A DNA stretch of 64,000 bases, from positions 186,001 through 250,000 of the forward strand of contig CAZBCG010000001.1 of NCBI GenBank assembly GCA_964490705.1, given 5' to 3'. Origin of the DNA: Fodinibius sp964490705 (GTDB taxonomy: Bacteria > Bacteroidota > Rhodothermia > Balneolales > Balneolaceae). Under the pieces are notes generated by a model. It was not told the DNA's origin, searched no databases, and was given only the letters and a program-made list of their open reading frames with translations. Within the stretch, counting starts at the first letter, position 1, and each line of letters starts with the position of its first letter. The translations under genes and the position numbers were made by a program. Below are positions 34,400 through 42,412 of this stretch, piece by piece.

Positions 34400-34880
34400 A
34401 AATACATAGATTATTTTTTCAGGATCGACTCATCGAGCATGTCAGCATCGTTAAAGACGAAGCGGTTGGTAAAAATAATTCCCAGATAAACCCAATAGCC
34501 AGCTGTATCCATGTGGTATTGATGATATCCATTAGTCTAGTTGAATGACCTTATCGGCGCAGTTAACCCAAAACGGATCGTGGGATGAAGACACACCAAT
34601 TTTAATTGTATGTGCAATCAATAAGTGTGATTCCACCCTCTTTGGATGTTTTATCCAGCGCTGAAGTGGGTTCATCAAGCAACATGAGTTTCATTGTCCA
34701 AAAGAGCGCATAGCGCTATGGCTACCCGTTAACGCTGGCCCGTGGAGAGGTTACGATACTCTTTTTCCAAGACTTTGGTGGAAAGCCCAAGGTGCCGCAG
34801 GGGAGTATGAAGTTGCTGGGAATCAACTGTTTGATGGTTGTTTTATGCCTACGGAATTTGTTCAGTAAATAGGCAGTCAT
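34400..34880 (-). pseudogene. Remnants of an ABC transporter (FetAB-like ATPase and permease)
   Basis: The minus strand contains broken fragments in order. First comes a stretch reading LNKFRRHKTTIKQ. It is followed by RNLSTGQR, an ABC signature, interrupted by a stop and frameshift. Next is LLDEPTSALD, the Walker B/D-loop (about 34656-34690). An ATG at 34532 then opens MDIINTTWIQLAIGFIWELF, the beginning of a permease that ends after 37 codons. The order and sequences resemble FetA (ATPase) and FetB (permease), an iron-linked exporter. Multiple frameshifts and deletions show that it is not functional. Confidence 0.6.
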
Positions 34881-35005
34881 AAACAAAAAAAGCAGAGTTA
34901 AAATACCTAAATCATATCTATAAAATAGTTCTTATACTTGGTGTATCAGAATTGGATTTTAAACAAAATAGGTGCCATCAGTAGTGGTGATCGAATTTAC
35001 CCGTC

Positions 35006-36922
35006 ATGTCGGATTTTGATGAAAGTATACATATTGCAGACTTCCCGATCGAAAAGGTGTTAGCCAATAGTTCGATTGTGTTTTATCAATGCTTGATCGA
35101 AGAGCAATTTCCCATCATGTTTATAAGTGCAAATGCCCGGGCTGTACTTGGGTATGAAGCAGATGCATTGGAATCGGAGCCGGCGTTGTGGATCAGCCGC
35201 ATTCATCCCGAAGATCGCGGGGATCTGGAATCGAGTTATGAGCAGCTGGATGATGAAGGGGAAACTGTAACGGAGTTTCGGTTTAAGCACCGAAATGGTG
35301 AATATATTTGGTTGCAGGGTGAGCAAAAAATAATTGAGGATGAAAATTCCGGAGCCAAAATTATCGCCGGATCGCTGGTAGATATTTCTGATAAAAAACA
35401 GGTGGAGCAGCAGTTAAGAAATCTCAACCAGACGCTGGAAGATCGCATTAGAGAGCGAACGCAAAAAATTACCTCGGCTAACCGCAAGCTTAAAAAGCAG
35501 ATTCAATATCGTAATAAAGCCGAAAAGAAGCTGAAGCAGCAGCACCAAACGTTAAAGCTACAGCAGCTGGCAATTGATAACCTCAACGATATGGTGGTTA
35601 TCACCAAGGCGCCCAAGCAGCAACCACTGGAATCAGAAATTGTATTTGTAAACAAAGCATTTAAGGAATTTACCGGCTACACCGAAAATGAACTCATAGG
35701 TCGCAAACCCACCTTTTTGCATGGACCAGAAACCTCATCTGAAGTGAAAAAAAGAATAGAGCAACGAATCAAGAGGCACGATTCGCTGCGCGAAGAATTT
35801 GTGAATTACAAGAAGAATGGTTCAACCTATTGGGTGGAGTTGGATATGGCTCCCTTTCCCACCAGTGACGGAGATTATGAGTATTGGGTGGGCATCAATA
35901 GAGATATCACCAAGCGAAAGGTCGCCGAACAGAAGCTGGAAGAAAGCGAAAAGCGTTACCGGGCCATTACGGAGCTCTCTTTTGATGCTATTTTTGAGCT
36001 TAATCTCGATGGCAGGGTCATCAATTGTAACCAGCGGGCATGTGAACTTTTTGGATATACCAAAGAAGAGCTTTTGGATATGCAGATCAATATGTTGACC
36101 GCCTGGGATAAAGACGACCTGTCTTCTGATGATGAAGTGCTGACCACTGAGGGAAAGACGTTGGAGCATACATCTAAACGAAAAGACGGGAGCCGATTCC
36201 CGTCAGAAATACATACCCGGAGGTATAAAATTGGTGGTAATGAGCGCATCATTGCCTATGTGCGTGACAATACCGCCCGTAAAGAATATGAGAACGCCAT
36301 CCGCAAATCGCTGAAAGAGAAAGAGACAATGTTGGCGGAAATCCATCACCGGGTAAAAAACAATTTGGCGATTATCTCGGGATTGTTACAGATGCAGGCC
36401 TTTAATACCGAAGATGAACAGCTGCTGGGAAAAGTGCAGGAAAGCCAGTCTCGCATACAGTCAATTGCCATGGTCCACGAAAAGTTGTACGAATCAGAAT
36501 CCTTTTCCGAAATCTCCATCGACCAGTATATTGATGACCTGCTGGAAATTATTTTGGATTCTATTAGCAGTACCGAAAAGTCGATATCCATAGAAAAAGA
36601 GATGGAGCCCCTTTCGATGAATATGAGGCAGGCTATTCCCTGTGGATTGTTGCTCAACGAGCTAATTACCAATAGTTTTAAGCATGGTTTTCCTGACCGA
36701 CAAGAGGGCGACATTGCAATTTCACTGCATCAAAAAGACCGGCAGGTGGTACTCTCGGTCCAAGACAATGGGGTGGGTCTGCCCGATGATTTTGATATCA
36801 AGAACCAGTCTTCGCTGGGAATGACATTGATTAATACCTTGGTTAAACAACTGGGAGGAACTCTTGAAATTACGTCTGACAACGGCGCGATCTTTACGGT
36901 AACATTTGAAATCGATGAATAA
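35006..36922 (+). CDS. Orphan multi-PAS histidine kinase (HisKA_2 type)
   Basis: 638 residues without membrane helices. There are three PAS/PAC modules: about 15-130 (FISANARAVLGYEAD), about 190-310 (IVFVNKAFKEFTGYTENELIGRKPTFLHGPETSSE, a LOV-like PAS), and about 315-430 (AIFELNLDGRVINCNQRACELFGYT). A coiled-coil linker at about 135-190 separates the first two. The HisKA_2 dimerisation domain has EIHHRVKNNLAIISGLLQMQ (H447/H448), and the ATPase domain has NELITNSFKHGF and DNGVGLPDD. No response regulator gene is adjacent. The second PAS lacks the GRNCRFLQ cysteine motif of true LOV domains (it reads GRKPTFLHG), so flavin photochemistry is unlikely. Confidence 0.88.
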   Translation: MSDFDESIHIADFPIEKVLANSSIVFYQCLIEEQFPIMFISANARAVLGYEADALESEPALWISRIHPEDRGDLESSYEQLDDEGETVTEFRFKHRNGEYIWLQGEQKIIEDENSGAKIIAGSLVDISDKKQVEQQLRNLNQTLEDRIRERTQKITSANRKLKKQIQYRNKAEKKLKQQHQTLKLQQLAIDNLNDMVVITKAPKQQPLESEIVFVNKAFKEFTGYTENELIGRKPTFLHGPETSSEVKKRIEQRIKRHDSLREEFVNYKKNGSTYWVELDMAPFPTSDGDYEYWVGINRDITKRKVAEQKLEESEKRYRAITELSFDAIFELNLDGRVINCNQRACELFGYTKEELLDMQINMLTAWDKDDLSSDDEVLTTEGKTLEHTSKRKDGSRFPSEIHTRRYKIGGNERIIAYVRDNTARKEYENAIRKSLKEKETMLAEIHHRVKNNLAIISGLLQMQAFNTEDEQLLGKVQESQSRIQSIAMVHEKLYESESFSEISIDQYIDDLLEIILDSISSTEKSISIEKEMEPLSMNMRQAIPCGLLLNELITNSFKHGFPDRQEGDIAISLHQKDRQVVLSVQDNGVGLPDDFDIKNQSSLGMTLINTLVKQLGGTLEITSDNGAIFTVTFEIDE

Positions 36923-36967
36923 TACAAGCAATTTTTGATTGCCAATACACACCAAAATACTATAACT

Positions 36968-39004
36968 ATGACTTCAACAATTATTAAATATACAGCATTG
37001 CTTATTGCGGGAATTGTGCTGGTTTGGGCACCACAAGCACAATCCCAGTCAACCGATGGGATGACCCCGCTCGATGTAGCCAATATTAAGCAGGTCGATG
37101 AGATTGCCATCGCTCCATCCGGGGAAAAAGCTATTTACACGTTGCGAGTGCAGGCCAATCCGCAAAAAGAAAATGAATCAGCAAGTTACCATTTATATCT
37201 GACAGATCTGGCCAGTGGCAATTCACTGCCGTATGATACGACCATGAGTGTAAGCGATATTGGCTTTCGCCCACAGCACAACACGATTACCTTTCTCGGG
37301 AGTCGCAATTCAGATGAATCCACGGCCCTCTTTGAGATGCCAATGGATGGCGGGGAGGCTCAAAAACTCTTGTCATTTCCAACTGATATTGCCGCATATT
37401 CTTGGGCTTCGGATGGAAACCATCTAGCCTTTATGGCGGCCGACACCATTGAACAGGAAGGATCGCCACTGCCATATCAACCGGAAATTTATGAAGAAAA
37501 CCTGAAGCAGCGTCGCGGCTATGTAACTAATGTAGCTAAAGAAAATCATCCTCCACACCAGCTTCAGATCGAGGGATCCATTTACCAGATGCACTGGAAT
37601 CCTGATGGCAAACGATTGGCGGTAGCTGTAGCACCTACGCCCCTCGTGGATGATTACTACATGCATCAGCAGGTGTATGTAACGGGCCACCACGGCAAAA
37701 AGGTACTGGCAAAAGTGGATCACAGGGGTAAGTTGGGTGATATCAGCTGGAGTCCCGACGGATCGAAGTTAGCAATGCTGGCCGGGGCTGATATTCACGA
37801 TCCCATTGCCGGGCGGTTGTTTATCGTCTCGGCCGAAGGCGGTGAACCCCGGCAGCTGCAGCCACAGGCGAAACAAAAGTTTGAGCAGTTTCAGTGGATC
37901 AATAACAACACCCTGCATTATCTCACAAGCAAAGGCGTATGGTCAACCTACGGAAGTATTTCTATCGACGGTACGCAGATGAACACTGTCGTGGATACCA
38001 GCGGGCCAAGTATTACCTCTTTTGATCGCTCTGCCAAGGGCACTACCATTTTTACGGCCAGTACCTCCTCCCATCCCCAAGAGCTATTTGTACTGGATGG
38101 GAATTCGGCGAAGCGGGTGACCAACAGCAATTCATGGCTCGACCAGAAAAAGCTGGGTAAGCAGCAGGTGGTAAAATGGAAAGCCGATGACGGAACCGAG
38201 CTGCAGGGTATTCTGGTATATCCTGTTAATTACCAGAAAGGCCAGAAGTATCCACTAATTACCACGGTGCACGGCGGACCCGAAGCTCACTATAACAATG
38301 GCTGGATTACAAGTTATGATGATCCGGGGCAAGTAGCTGCGGCCCAAGATTATTTCGTTTTCTATCCCAATTATCGCGGCAGTACGGGACGCGGTGAGAG
38401 CTTCGCCAAAAGTAGCCAGGCCGATATGGCGGGGGCCGAATTCGATGACATTGTAGCCGGTGTAGATGAACTGATCGACGTTGGCATTGCCGACTCGGCA
38501 AAGATTGGTGTTACCGGCGGGTCGTATGGCGGATATGCGACGGGCTGGATGTCAACCCGTTATACTGATCGCTTTGCTGCCGGCGTGATGTTTGTGGGCA
38601 TCAGTAATAATATTTCAAAATGGGGCACAAGCGACATCCCCGAAGAGCTGTACTTGGTGCATGCCCGGGAACGTATCTGGGAAGATTATCAGTCGTTTCT
38701 CGAGCGCAGTCCTATTTATTACGCGGGACAGGCGAAAACGCCGCTGCTGATTATGGCCGGTAAGGAAGATACGCGCGTAGATCCCGGTCAGTCGTATGAA
38801 TTGTACCGCCATATCAAAACGCGGACCGATACGCCCGTTCGATTGGTGCTGTATCCCGGTGAAGGTCATGGAAACACAAAAGCCACTGCGCGCCTGGATT
38901 ACAACCTGCGCATGATGCGCTGGTTTAACGAGTATTTGAAGGGTGAAGCGCCGGAGCGTCCCGATGATGAGCTGGAGCTGGAAAATACGACGATTGGAAA
39001 TTAA
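36968..39004 (+). CDS. Secreted S9-family prolyl oligopeptidase-like peptidase
   Basis: About 678 residues from the ATG at 36968, with a signal peptide (MTSTIIKYTALLIAGIVLVWAPQAQS). A WD40/TolB-like beta-propeller occupies the N-terminal two thirds (blades such as PSGEKAIYTLRV, SWASDGNHLAFMA, MHWNPDGKRLAVAV, SWSPDGSKLAMLAG). The C-terminal alpha/beta hydrolase has the nucleophile in GGSYGGYATG (S519), an Asp in AGKEDTRVDP and a His in YPGEGHGN. It should cleave short peptides in the periplasm (dipeptidyl/acylaminoacyl type). Confidence 0.92.
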   Translation: MTSTIIKYTALLIAGIVLVWAPQAQSQSTDGMTPLDVANIKQVDEIAIAPSGEKAIYTLRVQANPQKENESASYHLYLTDLASGNSLPYDTTMSVSDIGFRPQHNTITFLGSRNSDESTALFEMPMDGGEAQKLLSFPTDIAAYSWASDGNHLAFMAADTIEQEGSPLPYQPEIYEENLKQRRGYVTNVAKENHPPHQLQIEGSIYQMHWNPDGKRLAVAVAPTPLVDDYYMHQQVYVTGHHGKKVLAKVDHRGKLGDISWSPDGSKLAMLAGADIHDPIAGRLFIVSAEGGEPRQLQPQAKQKFEQFQWINNNTLHYLTSKGVWSTYGSISIDGTQMNTVVDTSGPSITSFDRSAKGTTIFTASTSSHPQELFVLDGNSAKRVTNSNSWLDQKKLGKQQVVKWKADDGTELQGILVYPVNYQKGQKYPLITTVHGGPEAHYNNGWITSYDDPGQVAAAQDYFVFYPNYRGSTGRGESFAKSSQADMAGAEFDDIVAGVDELIDVGIADSAKIGVTGGSYGGYATGWMSTRYTDRFAAGVMFVGISNNISKWGTSDIPEELYLVHARERIWEDYQSFLERSPIYYAGQAKTPLLIMAGKEDTRVDPGQSYELYRHIKTRTDTPVRLVLYPGEGHGNTKATARLDYNLRMMRWFNEYLKGEAPERPDDELELENTTIGN

Positions 39005-39018
39005 CCAACTTGCAAAAT

Positions 39019-39047
39019 CCCCGCCGTTAAGAACCTAACAGGCGGGG
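39019..39047. terminator. Hairpin between convergent genes
   Basis: CCCCGCC (39019-39025) pairs with GGCGGGG (39041-39047), with an inner GTTA/TAAC extension. There is no long T-run. Confidence 0.55.
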
Positions 39048-39063
39048 ACACCTGCAAAGTAGA

Positions 39064-39546
39064 TCAGTTTTGCGGAATATCCGTTTCGAGGAACTTCTTG
39101 ATGTTTTCGGATTTCCCGGTAAAGTCGATCTCCTCGAGATTGCCTGTGTTGCGAATCCTGTCAATAACTGATTGAATAATGGCTTCGCGGTCGATGAAAT
39201 CCTTTGAGATAAACAACTTGCTGTCATCGGCCTGCAGGTGAAAATCTGACCAGGTGTTTCCAAAATGAATGGTATCCACATCCGAAAAGTTGATGGCGGT
39301 GGTCGAAAATAGGCCCTCTCGCTGTATGGTTGCATCGGTTATTTTGATTTTAAATCCTAAAACCATCAGGATTACTAGACTCCATGCAATAAACAGCCCG
39401 ACCATGAGCGATCCGAATAGAACCTCCTGCACCTGGAAGTTGAGATATGCCGCATACAGCATGGGGATGCCGATGAATGCAAACATGATAACCAGTGAAA
39501 TTTTTGATCGCCGCCGAAGGGTATGCTCTCGGGTTTTGTTGTCCAT
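39064..39546 (-). CDS. Two-helix membrane protein with PH-like domain
   Basis: 160 residues from the ATG at 39546. Two adjacent hydrophobic helices (SLVIMFAFIGIPMLYAAYL and VLFGSLMVGLFIAWSLVILMVLGF) precede a soluble domain (IKITDATIQREGLFSTTAINFSDVDTIHFG). The layout is that of bacterial PH-domain (YdbT/DUF304-like) membrane proteins. The longer frame to 39672 overlaps the divergent KptA gene and reads like non-coding sequence, so I reject it. Function unknown. Confidence 0.6.
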   Translation of the reverse strand: MDNKTREHTLRRRSKISLVIMFAFIGIPMLYAAYLNFQVQEVLFGSLMVGLFIAWSLVILMVLGFKIKITDATIQREGLFSTTAINFSDVDTIHFGNTWSDFHLQADDSKLFISKDFIDREAIIQSVIDRIRNTGNLEEIDFTGKSENIKKFLETDIPQN

Positions 39547-39649
39547 AATTGGTGGTATGTTGTGGCAAAGTAAGTATATATTTATATACCTATTCGCGAC
39601 CGAAATGTAAATTAGAATTTGCCTGTTACGCCGCATTCGCTTTGCCGAT

Positions 39650-40210
39650 ATGGATTTACGATCACTAAGCAAATTTTTGAGCTATGTGCTGCGCCATCAT
39701 CCCCAAGAGATTGGCCTTTCGGTTGATGAACATGGCTGGGCCTCGGTGGATGAGCTGATCCGGAAAGCAGAGGTGCACGGCAAGAACCTGAGCAGAGAGC
39801 GTCTGCATGCCATTATCGATCATGGCGAAAAACAGCGATTTATCCTCACCGAGGATGAGCAGTTTATTCGCGCTGGGTACGGCCATTCAATTGATGTGGA
39901 TCTGCAGTTGCATCCGCAAGAGCCGCCGGAAATTTTGTATCACGGGACGGCGCAAAAAAATGTGGATGCGATTCTTGCAGGAGGACTTCATGCCGGCAGC
40001 CGCAATTTTGTGCACCTTTCGGCTCAACAAGCTGATGCCAGGCAAGTGGGCAGCCGTCACGGCACGCCGGTAATTTTGCAGATTCGGGCAGCAGCTATGT
40101 CGGAAGAAGGATATGACTGTTATCAATCAGAAAGCGAGTCCGATATCTGGCTGACAAAACGCGTGCCGGCGGAGTTTGTGGTAAATCATTCTAGGGAAGA
40201 TGGTTATTGA
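39650..40210 (+). CDS. kptA: RNA 2'-phosphotransferase Tpt1/KptA
   Basis: 186 residues matching the KptA family from end to end: LSKFLSYVLRHHPQEIGLSVDEHGWASVDELI at the N terminus and LYHGTAQKNVDAILAGGLHAGSRNFVHLS in the C-terminal NAD+-binding domain. The conserved Arg-His pair and the H-G-T motif are present. The enzyme transfers an RNA 2'-phosphate to NAD+. In eukaryotes it finishes tRNA splicing. Its bacterial role is unknown but may lie in RNA repair. No RNA ligase is adjacent. Confidence 0.93.
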   Translation: MDLRSLSKFLSYVLRHHPQEIGLSVDEHGWASVDELIRKAEVHGKNLSRERLHAIIDHGEKQRFILTEDEQFIRAGYGHSIDVDLQLHPQEPPEILYHGTAQKNVDAILAGGLHAGSRNFVHLSAQQADARQVGSRHGTPVILQIRAAAMSEEGYDCYQSESESDIWLTKRVPAEFVVNHSREDGY

Positions 40211-40218
40211 GATTCCTT

Positions 40219-40247
40219 GCTGGCACAAGTTGCAAACTTGCGCCAGC
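40219..40247 (+). terminator. Hairpin after kptA
   Basis: GCTGGC and GCCAGC close a stem with AAGTT/AACTT inside. A degenerate copy of the same sequence lies near 41440, so it may belong to a dispersed repeat that also ends transcripts. Confidence 0.5.
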
Positions 40248-40315
40248 TATGAGGTTTTGAGTCTCCGAAATTTATTGAGGCCGATATTTAGTGATGTGAT
40301 TTGTATCTTTGGGTG

Positions 40316-40693
40316 ATGAAGCAATTCCTCCAAATATTGGTGTTGATGCTCGTTGCTGGCCCCCTCAGCACAGGTACTGTAGAAGCAGCTCCGGCAGCGT
40401 ACCATGCATCTGCCGAAATACAACCTGCCGAAAAACCGGATTCGGAATCTACTCACCCGCTAGATCGGCCGAGCCTATTTAGTATTTATCACCAGGTTGA
40501 ACACTCCGGCAGTGTATCCAACAGTGTACCGCCACCGGTCTTGGTTGTTGATGAACAAGATCAAAGCCTGATTTACCGGAGAGCACTTCGGGAGGTAGAA
40601 TTACAGACTCAAGAGTGGCTGCAAAAGTTTAAAATCCCCAATCGAAGAGCTGTTGCATTAACCCTTCTTTTCCCATTCCATTCTTTTCTATAG
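40316..40693 (+). CDS. Small exported hypothetical protein
   Basis: 125 residues from the ATG at 40316. The start MKQFLQILVLMLVAGPLSTGTVEAAPA looks like a cleavable signal peptide. The mature part is short and polar with a basic C-terminal helix. I do not recognise a family, and it may be a secreted peptide or an envelope protein. Confidence 0.5.
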   Translation: MKQFLQILVLMLVAGPLSTGTVEAAPAAYHASAEIQPAEKPDSESTHPLDRPSLFSIYHQVEHSGSVSNSVPPPVLVVDEQDQSLIYRRALREVELQTQEWLQKFKIPNRRAVALTLLFPFHSFL

Positions 40694-40713
40694 CGGTGTG
40701 ATCCTATAATGAT

Positions 40714-40731
40714 TGTCAGCAAACGCTGACA
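40714..40731 (+). promoter_or_regulatory. Hairpin upstream of the 36-residue gene
   Basis: TGTCAGC (40714-40720) pairs perfectly with GCTGACA (40725-40731) around the loop AAAC. It could end the previous transcript or be a leader structure. Confidence 0.4.
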
Positions 40732-40822
40732 GGCTGAAACTCATATTTGCATAGCATTTTCTACAGCCCATTACGGTGTGGGAGTGGTATGCCATTAATC
40801 AAAATTATTTCAGGATCACACA

Positions 40823-40933
40823 ATGGAAATTGATTTAATGACTATTATTATTAGTGCTGTCGCTTCACTGTTTTTTATAATTCCAATCGTACTTGATCAA
40901 TTAAATAAGGATAAAAAGGATGAAAGTAATTAA
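40823..40933 (+). CDS. 36-residue single-span membrane protein
   Basis: The frame from the ATG at 40823 encodes a short acidic N terminus (MEIDLM), one hydrophobic helix (TIIISAVASLFFIIPIVL) and a charged tail (DQLNKDKKDESN). The hydrophobic-then-Lys/Asp-rich layout is that of small bacterial membrane proteins and is unlikely by chance. A structured terminator follows 15 bp after the stop. Confidence 0.55.
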   Translation: MEIDLMTIIISAVASLFFIIPIVLDQLNKDKKDESN

Positions 40934-40947
40934 GTAAAGAGCTGATT

Positions 40948-41016
40948 GCCCTGCATGTTGTGGTGACCTGCGTAAAGTTTGACAGGTGCACTGTTGACAA
41001 CTGCAGGGCTTTTTTA
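40948..41016 (+). terminator. Long-stem terminator
   Basis: GCCCTGCA (40948-40955) pairs with TGCAGGGC (41002-41009), followed by six T. The 46-nt loop has further TTGT/ACAA pairing, so a small RNA ending here is also possible. Confidence 0.7.
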
Positions 41017-41077
41017 TGGATGTAAGAATGCACATTATCGCATCTTGGGCAAGTGCAAAACTCAATTCAGTATTATT

Positions 41078-41374
41078 TCAAGACCATCGCTGAGGATCGT
41101 ACCACCAATAGCCCTGTTCCACCATATCGGGTTGATCAAATTTGTGATACCCTTCTTCCCCTTCTTCTAACAAATAATGATCTTTAAGGGCCTGTTCGAA
41201 TTTTTTCCAAAGATCCGAATTTTTGTTTAAGTCAAAATCGTAAATGACCGGATAGCTCAGATAATATACCAAGTTTTCATAACATCCGACCTCACTTTTG
41301 TTTACAGAGCTTCGAATTCCGGCAGTCAGTCATTTCAAACGCTCTCGTTCTGTCAGGTCTCTTTCGGCAGCCAT
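41078..41374 (-). pseudogene. Small gene interrupted by an in-frame TGA
   Basis: An ATG at 41374 opens MAAERDLTERERLK, then a TGA at 41332-41330. The same frame continues without another stop as LTAGIRSSVNKSEVGCYEN and on to a 64-residue acidic, Tyr/Trp-rich tail that ends WWYDPQRWS at 41078. Read through, the protein would be 98 residues. A TGG-to-TGA change is the simplest explanation. Translation could still restart at the TTG at 41272. No family recognised. Confidence 0.45.
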
Positions 41375-41479
41375 TGTGCTTGGGCTAAATTATCAGTCCT
41401 GCTTTATCTATTACGATGCTTTCCTTACTGGCTAAAGTTACAAAACTTGCGCTAATTTCGGGCCAGTTACGGTTATCTC

Positions 41480-41575
41480 GAACGAAGTGAGAGATTCTTG
41501 TTTTCGATGATGTCTTGCTCAGCAAAACAAAGATTTCTCACGGCACTCCGTTTGTTCGAAATGATAGGAAAGGAT
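41480..41575. repeat. Dispersed inverted-repeat element
   Basis: TCTCGAACGAAGTGAGAGAT near 41480 is followed, about 60 bp later, by a degenerate inverted copy, AGATTTCTCACGGCACTCCG plus TTTGTTCGAAATGA. Elements of this pattern are common between genes in Bacteroidota (recalled, not searched). With the flanking sequence they fill most of the 41375-41620 gap. Confidence 0.5.
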
Positions 41576-41623
41576 AAATGTTTGTAATGCATAGAGATGC
41601 TTCGTTACCAAGTTGCAAATAAA

Positions 41624-41650
41624 AAAGCCGCAGCGTTCAGCTGCGGCTTT
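41624..41650. terminator. Terminator after the hsp20 gene
   Basis: AAAGCCGCAGC-GTTCA-GCTGCGGCTTT is a perfect 11-bp hairpin. In the leftward direction it ends in a T-run and lies 24 bp beyond the hsp20 stop. Confidence 0.85.
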
Positions 41651-41673
41651 AACCAATCGATCTGTGATCGAGG

Positions 41674-42120
41674 TCAGTTGACTTCGATCTTTTTGCCCGC
41701 TTTTTCTTTGAGCTTGGGCACATTCACCGTAAGTACGCCATTTTCATAGGTAGCGCTTATTTTCTCGGCGTCAATGACATTGGGCAACGGCAGTGAGCGT
41801 TCGAACTTACCGAAGCGACTTTCAATACGGTGATACTTCGTGTTCTCCTCTTCTTTCAGTTCGCGCTCGCCGCTGATCGTAATGGTGTTGTTTTCAAAGC
41901 TGATATCAATATTTTCTTTACGCATTCCCGGCAGAGCTACCGTGATCTCGAACTCTTTGTCCGTTTCATAGACATTGAGTTCGGGTACAAACGTACCTTT
42001 GCTCCGAGAAAATGCGTCTTCCATGATCTCATCGAGCATGTCGGAAAATCGCAAAGTGGATCGGTTGCGATTGTCGTTGAATAATGTCGGAAAGTTTGTG
42101 GTGTTTCGTTTCATCAGCAT
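41674..42120 (-). CDS. Small heat-shock protein, Hsp20/alpha-crystallin family
   Basis: 148 residues. The alpha-crystallin domain runs from FVPELNVYETDKEFEITVALPGMRKENIDISFENNTITISGERE to the conserved GVLTVNVPK motif, followed by the short C-terminal IEVN extension. It is an ATP-independent holdase that forms oligomers. Two short palindromes (42164-42173, 42180-42189) lie upstream, within 70 bp of the start. They do not match CIRCE. Confidence 0.93.
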   Translation of the reverse strand: MLMKRNTTNFPTLFNDNRNRSTLRFSDMLDEIMEDAFSRSKGTFVPELNVYETDKEFEITVALPGMRKENIDISFENNTITISGERELKEEENTKYHRIESRFGKFERSLPLPNVIDAEKISATYENGVLTVNVPKLKEKAGKKIEVN

Positions 42121-42412
42121 AGCTATTACCTCCTAAAAATGTTTCATTTAGCAGTTTGTAGTTACTCATGAGTGTGACAGTGATATCACCATCAACACGT
42201 TTACAGATCTAACAAATGGTGTGCCAACAGCCCGCCGCTTGTAATTTTGACAAACGCCGAATTCCGGACCGTTATTTTTGACAAACGAACTATGAAAAAT
42301 CGACATATTCGTGGCTGACGATTCCGTAAAAGAACGTTAATTTCCTTTCGATGGGTCAATAATTTTATACCTTCGTTTTAGGATTTTTAATCAACCAATC
42401 TGGAGTTTTGTT
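42121..42412. promoter_or_regulatory. Divergent promoter region with paired direct repeats
   Basis: This 292-bp region between hsp20 and the S10 peptidase contains the palindromes ACTCATGAGT (42164-42173) and GTGATATCAC (42180-42189). The direct repeat TTTTGACAAACG occurs at 42245-42256 and 42276-42287, exactly 31 bp apart. The repeats look like a tandem regulator site or duplicated promoter elements. Confidence 0.45.

Noticed and set aside
35006..36922. Blue-light LOV sensor
   Set aside because: The second PAS is LOV-like, but the flavin-binding NCRFLQ cysteine motif is replaced by KPTFLHG.
39547..39672. N-terminal extension of the PH-like membrane protein
   Set aside because: The extra 42 residues overlap the kptA start and an AT-rich promoter-like region, and the sequence is not membrane- or domain-like.
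41330..41332. Selenocysteine readthrough of the TGA in the small broken gene
   Set aside because: I see no SECIS-like hairpin just after the TGA and no selenoprotein family; a nonsense mutation is simpler.
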